NCBI GenBank assembly: GCA_964472265.1
Contig: CAYYJO010000039.1
Coordinates: 1-20,146, forward strand
Source: JAGNLA01 sp964472265
GTDB lineage: Bacteria > Caldisericota > Caldisericia > JAAYUI01
Length of the DNA stretch: 20,146 nt
Direction of reading: 5' to 3'
The first letter of the stretch is position 1. Every line of letters begins with the position of its first letter. The translations under genes were made by a program, and so were the position numbers. Positions 7,540 to 15,554 of this stretch are shown piece after piece. The notes beneath the pieces are model-generated. The model was not told where the DNA came from. It worked only from the letters and a program-made list of their open reading frames with translations, and did not search any database.

Positions 7540-8715
7540 TCAGACGAGTTCAACAGCCATTGCAACAGCGCCGCCGCCACCGAGGCAAAGCGTCACGAGT
7601 CCGCGTTTTCCACCTGTGCGCTTGAGGTTGCCGATGAGTGTGGCAAGGCATCTTGCGCCTGATGCACCGATTGGGTGTCCGAGAGCAATCGCTCCGCCTG
7701 CCATGTTGACCTTGTTCCAGTCCCAGCCGAGGTGCTTGCCGTTGACAAACGCCTGGACTGCGAAGGCTTCATTGGCTTCGATTGCGTCAAAGTCTGAAAT
7801 CTTCCAGCCGTTTTTGTCCATGAGCTTTCTAACGGCGTGAATCGGTGCCCAGAAGAGCTTCTTTGGTTCGACGTGTGCGGATGCGAAATCGAGCACGGCT
7901 GCAACCGGCTTGTAGTTCTTTGCTGCCTTTTCGGAAGCAACAACCACTGCAGATGCGCCATCGGAGAGTCCAGGTGCGTTTCCGGCTGTAACGATTCCAT
8001 CCTTATCGAAGGCCGGTCTGAGCTTCGTCAGCGACTCCATTGTTGTTGCTCTCGGGGTTTCGTCCTTGTCAAAGATTATTGGGTCTTTCTTTGGAACTTC
8101 GATCTTGATTGGCACTGTTTCGTCAACGAACCAGCCGTTTGCAAGAGCCTTTGCAGCCTTGTCCTGTGAGTTGAAAGCGAGGTTGTCGACATCTTCACGG
8201 GTGACTCCCTCTTCCTTGCCGGTGTATTCAGCGAGATTGCCCATGTGTGAGTTGTTGAATGCACACCAGAGGCCATCCTTTACCACGCCGTCTATGAGGG
8301 CACCGTCGCCATAACGGTAGCCTTTGTGCCTTGCTGCATCGAGAAGGTACGGTCCATTGGTCATCGATTCCATGCCACCGGCCACAACGATGTCGGCATC
8401 TCCAAGCTGGGTTGCCTGTGTGCCAAGCATGACTGCCTTGAGCCCTGAGCCGCAGACTTTGTTGATTGTGAGAGCGTTTGTTTCAGGAGCGACACCTGCC
8501 TTGATGAGAGCCTGTCTTGCCGGGTTCTGGCCACAGCCTGCGCCGACAACAAGACCCATTACAACTTCATCAACCTTGTCAAAACCAACATTTGCCTTTT
8601 CGAGTGCGCCTTTTATGGCCACTGCACCAAGATCCATCGCTGTAAACGGCTGGAGTGTTCCCAAAAATTTTCCGATCGGCGTTCTGACGGCCGACAAAAT
8701 GTAACTTCTTGCCAT
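7540..8715 (-). CDS. Acetyl-CoA C-acetyltransferase (thiolase)
   Basis: This 391-aa enzyme condenses two acetyl-CoA to acetoacetyl-CoA, or cleaves it. It has the complete thiolase catalytic set: nucleophile Cys88 in NKVCGSGLKAV, the EANEAFA segment, His347 in GGAIALGHPIGASG, and Cys377 in LCLGGGGAVA. Length and start (ARSYILSAVRTPIGKF) are normal for the family. The ATG at 8715 follows a very strong Shine-Dalgarno (AAGGAGG). It is the first gene of a two-gene operon with the dehydrogenase, which uses its product. The predicted promoter lies back to back with that of ccmA. The symbol could be atoB, thlA or phaA; context does not decide. The stop is TGA, one of several showing that TGA terminates translation in this genome. 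Confidence 0.93.
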   Translation of the reverse strand: MARSYILSAVRTPIGKFLGTLQPFTAMDLGAVAIKGALEKANVGFDKVDEVVMGLVVGAGCGQNPARQALIKAGVAPETNALTINKVCGSGLKAVMLGTQATQLGDADIVVAGGMESMTNGPYLLDAARHKGYRYGDGALIDGVVKDGLWCAFNNSHMGNLAEYTGKEEGVTREDVDNLAFNSQDKAAKALANGWFVDETVPIKIEVPKKDPIIFDKDETPRATTMESLTKLRPAFDKDGIVTAGNAPGLSDGASAVVVASEKAAKNYKPVAAVLDFASAHVEPKKLFWAPIHAVRKLMDKNGWKISDFDAIEANEAFAVQAFVNGKHLGWDWNKVNMAGGAIALGHPIGASGARCLATLIGNLKRTGGKRGLVTLCLGGGGAVAMAVELV

Positions 8716-8749
8716 AACTCCTCCTTATGAATTTAAACAATTTCACAAC

Positions 8750-8777
8750 ATATTAAGTTACTTGTTGACCCAGTTAA
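8750..8777 (-). promoter_or_regulatory. Putative promoter of the thiolase operon
   Basis: On the minus strand, TTAACT (8777-8772) and TAATAT (8755-8750) are 16 bp apart. This gives a predicted leader of about 28 nt before the ATG, with room for the AAGGAGG RBS. The match to consensus is moderate. The -35 box is 1 bp from the -35 box of the divergent ccmA promoter. Confidence 0.35.
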
Positions 8778-8792
8778 ATTCAAGCCTATACT
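8765..8792 (+). promoter_or_regulatory. Putative promoter of the ccm operon
   Basis: TTGACC (8765-8770) and TATACT (8787-8792) are separated by 16 bp. The expected start is at about 8798-8800, on or next to the GTG at 8800, and no Shine-Dalgarno precedes that codon. A leaderless ccmA transcript is the simplest reading. Confidence 0.5.
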
Positions 8793-8799
8793 GGCTTGT

Positions 8800-9375
8800 G
8801 TGCAAATATCGGGAATGAATCTGGGACTTGCTTTTGGCAGGGCGAAGGTGTTTGAAGGCCTCAACTTTAGGGCTGAAGGTGGCATCTGGCTTGTCAAAGG
8901 CGCAAATGGTTCAGGTAAAACCTCACTTTGCAGGATTTTTGCCGGATTGATGAGACCGACAAAAGGCGAGTTTTCATGGTTCGATGGCAAAAGCCTCGAA
9001 AGGCACGAACTCGTCGGCAGAATAGGATTTGCCACTCCCGAAATGGGTCTTTATGAGGATCAGACTGTAAATTCAAACATAAAGCTCTTTGAAACTCTGG
9101 CAAATGCAAAGCTGGATGATTCATTCGGGGTATCAAGGCATGGCAGGAAGCTCTTTGGCGAGCTTTCAAGCGGATGGAAACAAAGATTGAAGCTGCTTGT
9201 TGCGTTTCTTGGCGACCCGGAGCTGCTGGTGCTTGATGAGCCGGAACAGCATCTGGATGATGAAGGGATTTCGATTCTGACTGATTTGGTTGCCAGACGG
9301 AGCAAACTGACGATTGTTTCTACAAACAACCCGTGGATGAAACTTGAAACTCTGGTTGATCTGGGGTCAAAGTGA
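8800..9375 (+). CDS. ccmA: CcmA, ABC ATPase of the cytochrome c maturation heme system
   Basis: CcmA powers release of heme-loaded CcmE from the CcmBCD complex at the inner face of the membrane. This 191-aa protein has Walker A GANGSGKT (34-41), signature LSSGWKQR (122-129) and Walker B LLVLDEP (142-148). The position normally held by the H-loop histidine reads STNNP, with Asn in place of His. Start choice: GTG 8800 gives the usual length of first beta strand before the FG motif (AFGRAKVF) and coincides with the predicted transcription start; ATG 8815 is the alternative and also lacks a good RBS. The 3' end overlaps ccmB by 4 nt (GTGA). Identity rests on sequence plus the adjacent ccmB-C-D-E-F genes. 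Confidence 0.85.
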   Translation: MQISGMNLGLAFGRAKVFEGLNFRAEGGIWLVKGANGSGKTSLCRIFAGLMRPTKGEFSWFDGKSLERHELVGRIGFATPEMGLYEDQTVNSNIKLFETLANAKLDDSFGVSRHGRKLFGELSSGWKQRLKLLVAFLGDPELLVLDEPEQHLDDEGISILTDLVARRSKLTIVSTNNPWMKLETLVDLGSK

Positions 9376-10022
9376 AGATATTCGCAGCACTTTTCAAACT
9401 AGAAACAGGTACTGCCTTCAAGTCGAAACAGATGCTTGGGTTGGGTTTGTCTCTGGCGCTGGCTTTCTCGATTGCCGTTGCCTTTCCGCTCTCCTCTGAG
9501 CAGCTTTCTCCAAAGATTGCCTCAGCCTTGATTTGGATGATTATGTTCTTTTCTTCCTCGGATCAGGCCTACAGGACTTTTTTGAGAGACGAGGAGCGTG
9601 GAACGGCGGATCAGCTAAGGTTGCGGGTCAGCTCAGGCACGGTTTTTCTGGCAAAGGTCGCCTCTAACGCCTTGATGCTTGCCGTTATCGGTTTTGCTTC
9701 ATCGCTGATCCTGTCTGTCTGGCTGAAGGTCGAAGTTTCAAGGATACCGGCTGTCACTCTCTCCGTTGTGGGTGGTTCGGTTGCACTTGCCATCTCCCAG
9801 GGGGCGGTCGGGTTTCTGCTTGGGTTTGGCAAAGGCGGTGGCTCGTTTTATCCGCTCGTGGTCATGCCTGTTGTACTGCCATCACTTGTTTCTTTAATCG
9901 TCATAACCTCGACGTGTATTGAAGGGGTTGCCGTTTCGCTTAATCTTGTTATCGTGGTGTGCGCATTGTCGCTGGCTATTTTAACGGCTGGAATAGCGCT
10001 GTTGCCACACATTGAGGTATAG
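9372..10022 (+). CDS. ccmB: CcmB, membrane subunit of the heme-handling ABC complex
   Basis: This 216-aa integral membrane protein has about six hydrophobic segments, the normal size and profile for CcmB. It partners with CcmA and CcmC in the complex that frees holo-CcmE. The segment FFSSSDQAYRTFLRDEERGTADQLRL matches the family's conserved region after the second helix (in other species typically an ExxxG...LLL stretch). It starts with GTG in a 4-nt overlap with the ccmA stop, indicating translational coupling, and ends with TAG directly abutting the ATG of ccmC. Confidence 0.85.
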   Translation: MKIFAALFKLETGTAFKSKQMLGLGLSLALAFSIAVAFPLSSEQLSPKIASALIWMIMFFSSSDQAYRTFLRDEERGTADQLRLRVSSGTVFLAKVASNALMLAVIGFASSLILSVWLKVEVSRIPAVTLSVVGGSVALAISQGAVGFLLGFGKGGGSFYPLVVMPVVLPSLVSLIVITSTCIEGVAVSLNLVIVVCALSLAILTAGIALLPHIEV

Positions 10023-10640
10023 ATGATATACGCTTCGATTGCCATTTTGATACCATCGATTGCATACTGCCTGTTTTATGCACCTGCGGAAGCAACACTG
10101 GGCGAGGTTTACAGGTCTATCTTCTTCCACATCCCGTGTTCGTGGGGGGCGGTGCTGGCGTTTATTGTTTCTCTGGTTTTCTCAATTCTTGTACTCATAA
10201 AGCGAAAGCCTGAGCATGACTTTTACGCTCACAGGTCAGCCGAGATCGGGCTTCTGTTTGCTCTGCTTGCAACAATCACCGGCTCAATCTATGCCGGTGC
10301 AACATGGGGCAGCTACTGGAACTGGGATCCGCGAGAGGTTTCGATTATTTTCCTCATTCTTATCTATCTGGCTTACCTTGGCATCAGGTCTGCGGTTTCA
10401 AATCCGGTCAAACGTGCAAGAATCGCTGCCGGATACAACATCATAGCCACCATCACCATGCCGTTTCTGGTTTTCATCTACCCGAGAATCATGCCATCGC
10501 TGCACCCTGAAACTGTAGGCGGTCTGGGGCTTCCAAAAACAATGTATTTTGGCCTTTTGGGCATGGTTGCCGGCATCACTCTGCTTTACGTCTCGATGCT
10601 CAAAATGGCCGTCAGAATCGACAAGGAGGCAATATGCTGA
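10023..10640 (+). CDS. ccmC: CcmC, heme-binding membrane protein that loads heme onto CcmE
   Basis: This 205-aa polytopic membrane protein has the tryptophan-rich WWD heme-handling motif WGSYWNWDPRE at about residues 95-105. Conserved histidines lie in the flanking loops (for example in FFHIPCSW near residue 36 and in LHPETVGG near residue 160). CcmC presents heme from the outer leaflet to the chaperone CcmE. The ATG follows the ccmB stop with no gap and has a GAGGT Shine-Dalgarno within the end of ccmB. Its own end overlaps the small ccmD gene by 7 nt. Confidence 0.92.
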   Translation: MIYASIAILIPSIAYCLFYAPAEATLGEVYRSIFFHIPCSWGAVLAFIVSLVFSILVLIKRKPEHDFYAHRSAEIGLLFALLATITGSIYAGATWGSYWNWDPREVSIIFLILIYLAYLGIRSAVSNPVKRARIAAGYNIIATITMPFLVFIYPRIMPSLHPETVGGLGLPKTMYFGLLGMVAGITLLYVSMLKMAVRIDKEAIC

Positions 10641-10738
10641 CCGTGCTCATTGTTGCTGTCGTCATGCTTGCTGGAATATTGACGTACTTCATCATCCTGG
10701 ACAGGCGACTGAAATCGCTTGAGAACCATGAAAAATAG
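10634..10738 (+). CDS. ccmD: CcmD-like small membrane protein
   Basis: This short 34-aa frame has one transmembrane segment (about residues 2-22) and a charged basic/acidic tail (DRRLKSLENHEK). That is the expected topology of CcmD, which stabilises CcmC-CcmE contact. A strong Shine-Dalgarno (AAGGAGG, 10623-10629) precedes the ATG. It overlaps ccmC by 7 nt at the 5' end and the ccmE start by 11 nt at the 3' end. CcmD proteins are poorly conserved in sequence, so the call rests on size, topology and position between ccmC and ccmE. Confidence 0.75.
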   Translation: MLTVLIVAVVMLAGILTYFIILDRRLKSLENHEK

Positions 10739-11090
10739 GGCAACACTCATCGGTCTCATCGTCGCAGCCATTTTGGCCGGGATCGCAATCTGGGCGTTCT
10801 CATCGACAGTTGTTCCCTACACGCACGATTTTGAAGAGGCAAAGTCCGGCAAATACATCCAGGTTTACGCAAAGATAGACAAAACATCAATTGAAACCGA
10901 TACCTTCAGGGTTACCGACGAAAAGGGACTTCAGATGCAAATCCTTGCCCTTAAGGGGATTCCACAGAACTTGACTCATGCCGACTATTGCGTAGCCCTT
11001 GGACGGTTCAATAAGGAAAAAAACATGTTCGAGGCTGAATCGATCCTTGTGAAATGCCCGTCAAAGTATGAGGAGCAGAATACCCCCTGA
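10728..11090 (+). CDS. ccmE: CcmE, periplasmic heme chaperone of the CXXXY type
   Basis: This 120-aa protein has an N-terminal membrane anchor (about residues 6-25) and an OB-fold beta domain. Classic CcmE binds heme covalently through His in an HXXXY motif near the C-terminus. Here the matching segment is VKCPSKYEE, with Cys110 and Tyr114, so it belongs to the cysteine variant described for Desulfovibrio and archaeal systems that also lack CcmG and CcmH. The rest of the fold is conserved: YIQVYAKID, FRVTDEKG and the alanine-leucine-rich segment before G77-I78-P79. ATG 10728 lies inside the end of ccmD with no strong RBS, suggesting coupling; TTG 10719 is an unlikely earlier start. The last residues end soon after the motif, without the long flexible tail of proteobacterial CcmE. 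Confidence 0.9.
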   Translation: MKNRATLIGLIVAAILAGIAIWAFSSTVVPYTHDFEEAKSGKYIQVYAKIDKTSIETDTFRVTDEKGLQMQILALKGIPQNLTHADYCVALGRFNKEKNMFEAESILVKCPSKYEEQNTP

Positions 11091-11094
11091 GGGC

Positions 11095-11122
11095 TTGAGA
11101 AATCGGCGCAATCTGCTAAAAT
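11095..11122 (+). promoter_or_regulatory. Putative internal promoter in front of ccmF
   Basis: TTGAGA (11095-11100) and TAAAAT (11117-11122) are separated by 16 bp in the 63-nt gap between ccmE and ccmF. The predicted start is at about 11129, leaving a 25-nt leader with GGAG (11144-11147) 6 nt before the ATG. It would allow ccmF and the gene after it to be expressed separately from ccmABCDE. Confidence 0.45.
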
Positions 11123-11153
11123 TAGCAAACAACGTCAATTTCTGGAGTGTGAA

Positions 11154-13250
11154 ATGCCTGCACAGATTTGCCTCTATGCTCTTCTCGCTTTAGCTGTTTT
11201 GGGCATTGTTTTTTCCAGACAATACAAGGTTTCGATCTGGATTGCATGGATTCAGCTTGGTTTATCGGGCTTCATTTTTTTGTTTCTCGCAAACGCCCTG
11301 CTCAAAGGCAGCTTTGGATACCAGTACGTTTTCCACAACTCTGAGAAAGCTCTTTCAACGATCTATAAAATATCAGCCATCTGGTCAGGCGATTCAGGGT
11401 CATTGATCCTTTGGATGCTTATGGTTTCAGTGCTTGTTCTTGTTTGTGCAAGGCTTGGCGAAAAATTCAGAGCAGCGACAAACACTTCTTACGGACTGCT
11501 GTTTTTCATTGTTCTGCTGATAATCCTTGGCGATCCTTTCAGAGCAGTTGCGCCAGTTCCGACAGATGGTATGGGTCTTTCACCACTTCTACAAAATCCG
11601 TGGATGGTCTCTCACCCGCCGGTTGTTTTCGCCTCCTACGCACTTCTTGCGATTCCGTTTGGAATGACTGTGCAATATCTTCTCAAGCCAAGCCCTCAGG
11701 TTCAGGGCGAGTGGAGAAAAAATGTGTTGCCGTGGGTGCTTGGATCATGGTTTCTTCTTGGTCTCGGGATACTCCTTGGAGCCATCTGGGCTTACGATAC
11801 GCTTGGATGGGGCGGTTACTGGGGCTGGGATCCTGTTGAAAATTCCTCGCTTGTCCCCTGGCTTCTGCTAACCGTTTCCGTTCACGCACTGCTCATCGAC
11901 GAGGGCACAAATAATGGTTCAAAAGCTGCCGCCTCAAGCATTCTAGCCTCATTCCTGACCATGATTGCAGCTGTTTTCATAACAAGGTCAGGGGCATTGT
12001 CCGAAATGTCGGTGCACACTTTTTCAGGCTCAGATCTTGCCTTCTGGATCATTCTTGCTGGTTTTGCCGTTGCGCTTGGCTTCTCGGTTTTCTCGATGAT
12101 TAAGGGCTGGAGGCTGACTCCAAACACTGACCAGGCCGACTGGACATCAAAGCCTTTCACAATTGGGATTGCAAACATTGCGACAACCGTTTTTGCCATA
12201 GCTGTGCTGGTTGGGACTTTCCTGCCGATGTTTGGCGGACAGTCGCTGAGCAGGATTTACTACCAAACCGTCATGGTTCCGGTGGCGTCAATAATGCTGC
12301 TTGGTGCTGGTATTGCTCCCATGCAGGCATGGAAAGCGACCGGATTGAAGCAGCTGGTCAGGAAAATGATTCTACCTCTGATGATTGCAGCCGGAACAAT
12401 CCTGACCTTCCCGCAAAACGGCGATTGGTTGATGCTTGTCGTTGGAGTTTTTGCCTGTTTGGTTGTTGGTACAAATATCGTTGCGATGGCCAGCGTATCT
12501 ATCAAAAAATGGGGCTCATACCTTTCTCACATCGGTCTTGGTCTTCTGGCTGCCGGAATCCTGGTTTCATCGATTGCCCAAGACAGCAAGGTTTTGCCGA
12601 TGACCAGAGGCATTCAACAGGATTTCTTCGGTTTTGCCACAAAAATAACCAGTTTCACGGAAGACCAGGATGGCGGATCTTTCTCAGCCAAGTACGAGAT
12701 GCAGTACAAAGATGAGAAACTTACGGGTGCTGTCAGTGGTAGGTGGGACAGAAAAGCATCGCAGTGGATCATGGAGCCATCGATAAACAGATCGGTTCAA
12801 AGAGACATTATTTTCGTGGTTTCAAACATGTCTGAAGGATTTATCTTCGACATGAGGGAAGCAAAGATTTCAGAACGCAATGGCTATAAACTGGAAGTCG
12901 TCGCAATTGACGAGAAGCAGGCTGAGATTTGGATCACAGACGGCAAGGAAAAGATGCACCTTGTTGCTCCATACGATGAAGAGAACCCTAAACCGGTCGT
13001 TATCGCTCCAAACTTTCAGGTCATGTATCGTGGGGATGGGACTTTTTACCTCAAAGATGTTCGCGATGATCGCCCTGGAACATTGAAGTTTTCGGTATCA
13101 GTTGCAATCAGGTATTGGACTTTCTTCCTCTGGCTTGGAGGGTTGGTTTTGCTGGCCGGTATTCTCTGGGCGCTGTTTTTCAGAATTTTCAAGCCAAAAA
13201 GACTTGCACCAATCGGCGCCATGAAGGTTGAGGCTGTCCAGACATGGTAA
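11154..13250 (+). CDS. ccmF: CcmF, membrane heme lyase component of cytochrome c maturation
   Basis: This 698-aa polytopic membrane protein is of normal CcmF length. The WWD heme-handling motif WGGYWGWDPVENSS lies at about residues 219-232, and conserved histidines are in the neighbouring loops (for example WMVSHPPVVFASY near 150 and SVHTFSGS near 285). A large extracytoplasmic domain lies before the last helix (about 490-640). CcmF takes heme from holo-CcmE and attaches it to apocytochrome c. In Proteobacteria it works with CcmH/CcmI; no such genes follow here. The start has a GGAG RBS spaced 6 nt. The stop overlaps the ATG of the next gene (ATGGTAA), implying coupled translation. Confidence 0.95.
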   Translation: MPAQICLYALLALAVLGIVFSRQYKVSIWIAWIQLGLSGFIFLFLANALLKGSFGYQYVFHNSEKALSTIYKISAIWSGDSGSLILWMLMVSVLVLVCARLGEKFRAATNTSYGLLFFIVLLIILGDPFRAVAPVPTDGMGLSPLLQNPWMVSHPPVVFASYALLAIPFGMTVQYLLKPSPQVQGEWRKNVLPWVLGSWFLLGLGILLGAIWAYDTLGWGGYWGWDPVENSSLVPWLLLTVSVHALLIDEGTNNGSKAAASSILASFLTMIAAVFITRSGALSEMSVHTFSGSDLAFWIILAGFAVALGFSVFSMIKGWRLTPNTDQADWTSKPFTIGIANIATTVFAIAVLVGTFLPMFGGQSLSRIYYQTVMVPVASIMLLGAGIAPMQAWKATGLKQLVRKMILPLMIAAGTILTFPQNGDWLMLVVGVFACLVVGTNIVAMASVSIKKWGSYLSHIGLGLLAAGILVSSIAQDSKVLPMTRGIQQDFFGFATKITSFTEDQDGGSFSAKYEMQYKDEKLTGAVSGRWDRKASQWIMEPSINRSVQRDIIFVVSNMSEGFIFDMREAKISERNGYKLEVVAIDEKQAEIWITDGKEKMHLVAPYDEENPKPVVIAPNFQVMYRGDGTFYLKDVRDDRPGTLKFSVSVAIRYWTFFLWLGGLVLLAGILWALFFRIFKPKRLAPIGAMKVEAVQTW

Positions 13251-14833
13251 ACCGGCTGGTTGCCTTGCTTGTGTGCCTTGCAATCGGTGTTTCGGCGTTT
13301 CCGTACAACAAGGAAAAGGCAACTCCCGTTGATTGCAGTATCAAAGTCTCGGTTTCCAATGCCTACGATCAGCCCATCATTGTTGCCAACGATCATTTCG
13401 AACAGTTTCTCGATGAAACCAAAACAAAATTCCTCAAGGCAAAAGTCACGGTGATCACCCAGTCGATGTCTAACGGTGATTTGCTTGTCAGGTACAGACA
13501 GGATCAAAAAAGTGAAAGGTCTTACATCGATCTCGATTTTGCTGTTAAAAACCCGATTGGCAGGGTCAATGTCTGGAGACATCAACCTTACACCGATCGC
13601 TCCGAATATGCTGCTGATCCGATCAAATCTTTCTACCAGCGTGAAACCATTTCCGGCACATCAATACAGCTGACCGAAGGCCCAACTTTGATCGAGCTTG
13701 GGTCTGACATGCCATCGATTTTTGTTTGCCGCCCCGGGAAGTTTGCACCCCAAGGGGTTGGCCTGATCAGATACATCAATTCTGCCCAGCTTTCAACGGT
13801 CATGCTTGGAGCAAACGTTATAAAGATAAGGCTCTATCTCGAACCAACAACCGACGAATTTGAGGATGGGTTTGTGATTGTCTCAAATTCGAGGCTGCTT
13901 GATCTTGATAACAAGCGCAACCACATGTTCCTGATCGCGCATGATTTCTGGCGTGTGAAGCCGTTGCTCTCTGACGGCTGGTGGTACTCTTCCCAGCAAG
14001 GCGTTTACGAGGGAGCCATACAGGATTGCTATTACCCCAACCCGGGTTTTTACCCTTCAAGATCGATGCTCATGTGGTATTGCCAGCTCGACAACAGGCT
14101 TTTCTACGACATTGTTTTGACAACCATGAAAATGGCTTGCGACAATGTCATGCCTGAAGGTTTTGCAAGAATGCCAATAAAACCGGTTCATTTCTCAACA
14201 ATCTACGGCTACTTCAAGGACTATGTAGATACAAGATTTTCAACAGATGGTGCCAGATTCTTGATCAAGTGTGCAAAGCTTCTGGACTGCAGAAAAGCCA
14301 GAGATACAGCGGGGAAACTTGCACAGTTCTATCTCGACAACCTCGATCAGGACTCAACGAAAATAGGCAATGGTTTGCTCATCAGCGACTACATCTTTGA
14401 CAGCCCTCCATCGCAGCCTGTCCATGTTTCACTTAACCACTCGCTTTGTATTGTCAATTACCTGCTCGAGTATGAAGAACTTTTCGGTTATTCGGAATAC
14501 TCTGAGCTTGCTGATAAAATTTTGACAGCCATTGATGAAACATCGTCGAAATGGATAAGGGTTAGTGGAGACCTCTGGTATGCCTATTATCCGGCAACCG
14601 ACACCTTTGACACAGACGATTATGAGCTTTTAACCTACAACGACCTTCAGGAAACTCAGTGGCTGCTTGAGAAAGTCAGAAGAAAATCAGCCGTCGCCAT
14701 TCAGTCTCTGTTCAGGAGCAAACAGGCTTACCTTGAGGAAAAATCGGTCATCAAGAAGCGCCAGAATGCGAACACACAGGATATTCCGACGATTTCAAAT
14801 GATGGCGACAACATATCTTCCATTTCAGAATAA
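13244..14833 (+). CDS. Secreted protein of unknown function, coupled to ccmF
   Basis: This 529-aa protein was not recognised. The first about 19 residues form a signal peptide (hydrophobic core, then VSAFPYN), so it is probably exported. Residues about 30-220 look mostly beta, with short strands separated by polar turns. Residues about 225-490 are rich in Trp, Tyr and amphipathic helices (for example GWWYSSQQGVYEGAIQDC and SLNHSLCIVNYLLEYEELFG), compatible with an alpha/alpha-barrel such as those of sugar epimerases or lyases; this is only an impression. The last about 50 residues are charged, then Ser/Asn/Asp-rich and probably disordered. The ATG overlaps the ccmF stop, with GAGG 10 nt upstream. 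It has no CXXC or CXXCH motif, so it is neither a CcmG/CcmH thiol protein nor a cytochrome c. Confidence 0.8.
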   Translation: MVNRLVALLVCLAIGVSAFPYNKEKATPVDCSIKVSVSNAYDQPIIVANDHFEQFLDETKTKFLKAKVTVITQSMSNGDLLVRYRQDQKSERSYIDLDFAVKNPIGRVNVWRHQPYTDRSEYAADPIKSFYQRETISGTSIQLTEGPTLIELGSDMPSIFVCRPGKFAPQGVGLIRYINSAQLSTVMLGANVIKIRLYLEPTTDEFEDGFVIVSNSRLLDLDNKRNHMFLIAHDFWRVKPLLSDGWWYSSQQGVYEGAIQDCYYPNPGFYPSRSMLMWYCQLDNRLFYDIVLTTMKMACDNVMPEGFARMPIKPVHFSTIYGYFKDYVDTRFSTDGARFLIKCAKLLDCRKARDTAGKLAQFYLDNLDQDSTKIGNGLLISDYIFDSPPSQPVHVSLNHSLCIVNYLLEYEELFGYSEYSELADKILTAIDETSSKWIRVSGDLWYAYYPATDTFDTDDYELLTYNDLQETQWLLEKVRRKSAVAIQSLFRSKQAYLEEKSVIKKRQNANTQDIPTISNDGDNISSISE

Positions 14834-14837
14834 TCTG

Positions 14838-14846
14838 TGGTATGAT
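14838..14846 (+). promoter_or_regulatory. Putative extended -10 promoter of the 199-aa gene
   Basis: TGG-TATGAT fits an extended -10 element. No good -35 is visible. The predicted start (about 14852-14854) is 1-3 nt before the ATG at 14855, and no Shine-Dalgarno is present, so the transcript would be leaderless or nearly so. Confidence 0.4.
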
Positions 14847-14854
14847 CACTTAAA

Positions 14855-15454
14855 ATGGAGAAAAGAACTGAGACTGCATTTAAAATCGACAGTGAGGGCA
14901 ACCAGGTCGAGAAGCATGTCTTTGGCTGGCCCGGTCATGGCCTGTACGTTCCGCAGAACGATTCGTGGGTTTTTGCCAGCCCTCAAATCGAAGACCCTCT
15001 GAGAATCTACAGCTATGCCGGCGGAACCGTGCTGTTGCCATGGAAATTCGATGGCGACAAGTGGATTCCGGATGCTGCCCTTTCAATAATCAGTGGCGGT
15101 GTTGTGGCTGATCCAAAGGTCATCGACGGAAATCCGAAAGAATCAATCAGGGTCATCGGTCATCACGGAAACGCCATCCTTGTAATCGGTTGGCCGGACT
15201 CAGGCGATTTCACAATCTACATCTTCGACTGGCTTGGTCGACTGCTCACAACTGGCATCCATGCCTGGAGTCTTGGAAGCGATCCGCCATATCCGTTCTG
15301 CACAAACATCAGCAGGCCTGTTTTCAAGGATTTTCCAAAGGGTGTTGAGCTTGTCATTACAAAGGGCAACAAGATCAAAACTTCGATAACAGTTGCGCTC
15401 CCCTCAACCAAGAATCCGTCAGAGAACATCCCGCTGCTTGTGTTTTCTATATAA
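14855..15454 (+). CDS. Protein of unknown function, 199 aa
   Basis: This protein was not recognised. It has no signal peptide or membrane segment, so it is probably cytoplasmic. The sequence is rich in beta-strand-like stretches and Gly/Pro/Trp turns (for example RIYSYAGGTVLLPWKFDGDKW and FTIYIFDWLGRLLTTG). The pattern suggests an all-beta or partial propeller-like fold, but no repeat is clear enough to name a family. The ATG is 22 nt after the preceding stop, there is no RBS, and an extended -10 box sits just upstream. It ends 100 bp before the convergent TIM-barrel gene; that gap is AT-rich, and I found no clear terminator hairpin in it. Confidence 0.75.
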   Translation: MEKRTETAFKIDSEGNQVEKHVFGWPGHGLYVPQNDSWVFASPQIEDPLRIYSYAGGTVLLPWKFDGDKWIPDAALSIISGGVVADPKVIDGNPKESIRVIGHHGNAILVIGWPDSGDFTIYIFDWLGRLLTTGIHAWSLGSDPPYPFCTNISRPVFKDFPKGVELVITKGNKIKTSITVALPSTKNPSENIPLLVFSI

Positions 15455-15554
15455 ATCAATTGCTACAAATATAAGCAAGTTTAATTTACGATATTATTAG
15501 TAATCTGATATTTTGGAATTGATGTCGATTTTTTAATTGTTGTGCTGTTAATAA

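Noticed and set aside
15455..15554. Terminator between the convergent 199-aa and TIM-barrel genes
   Set aside because: The gap is AT-rich with T-runs, but no GC-rich stem followed by a T-tract could be found.
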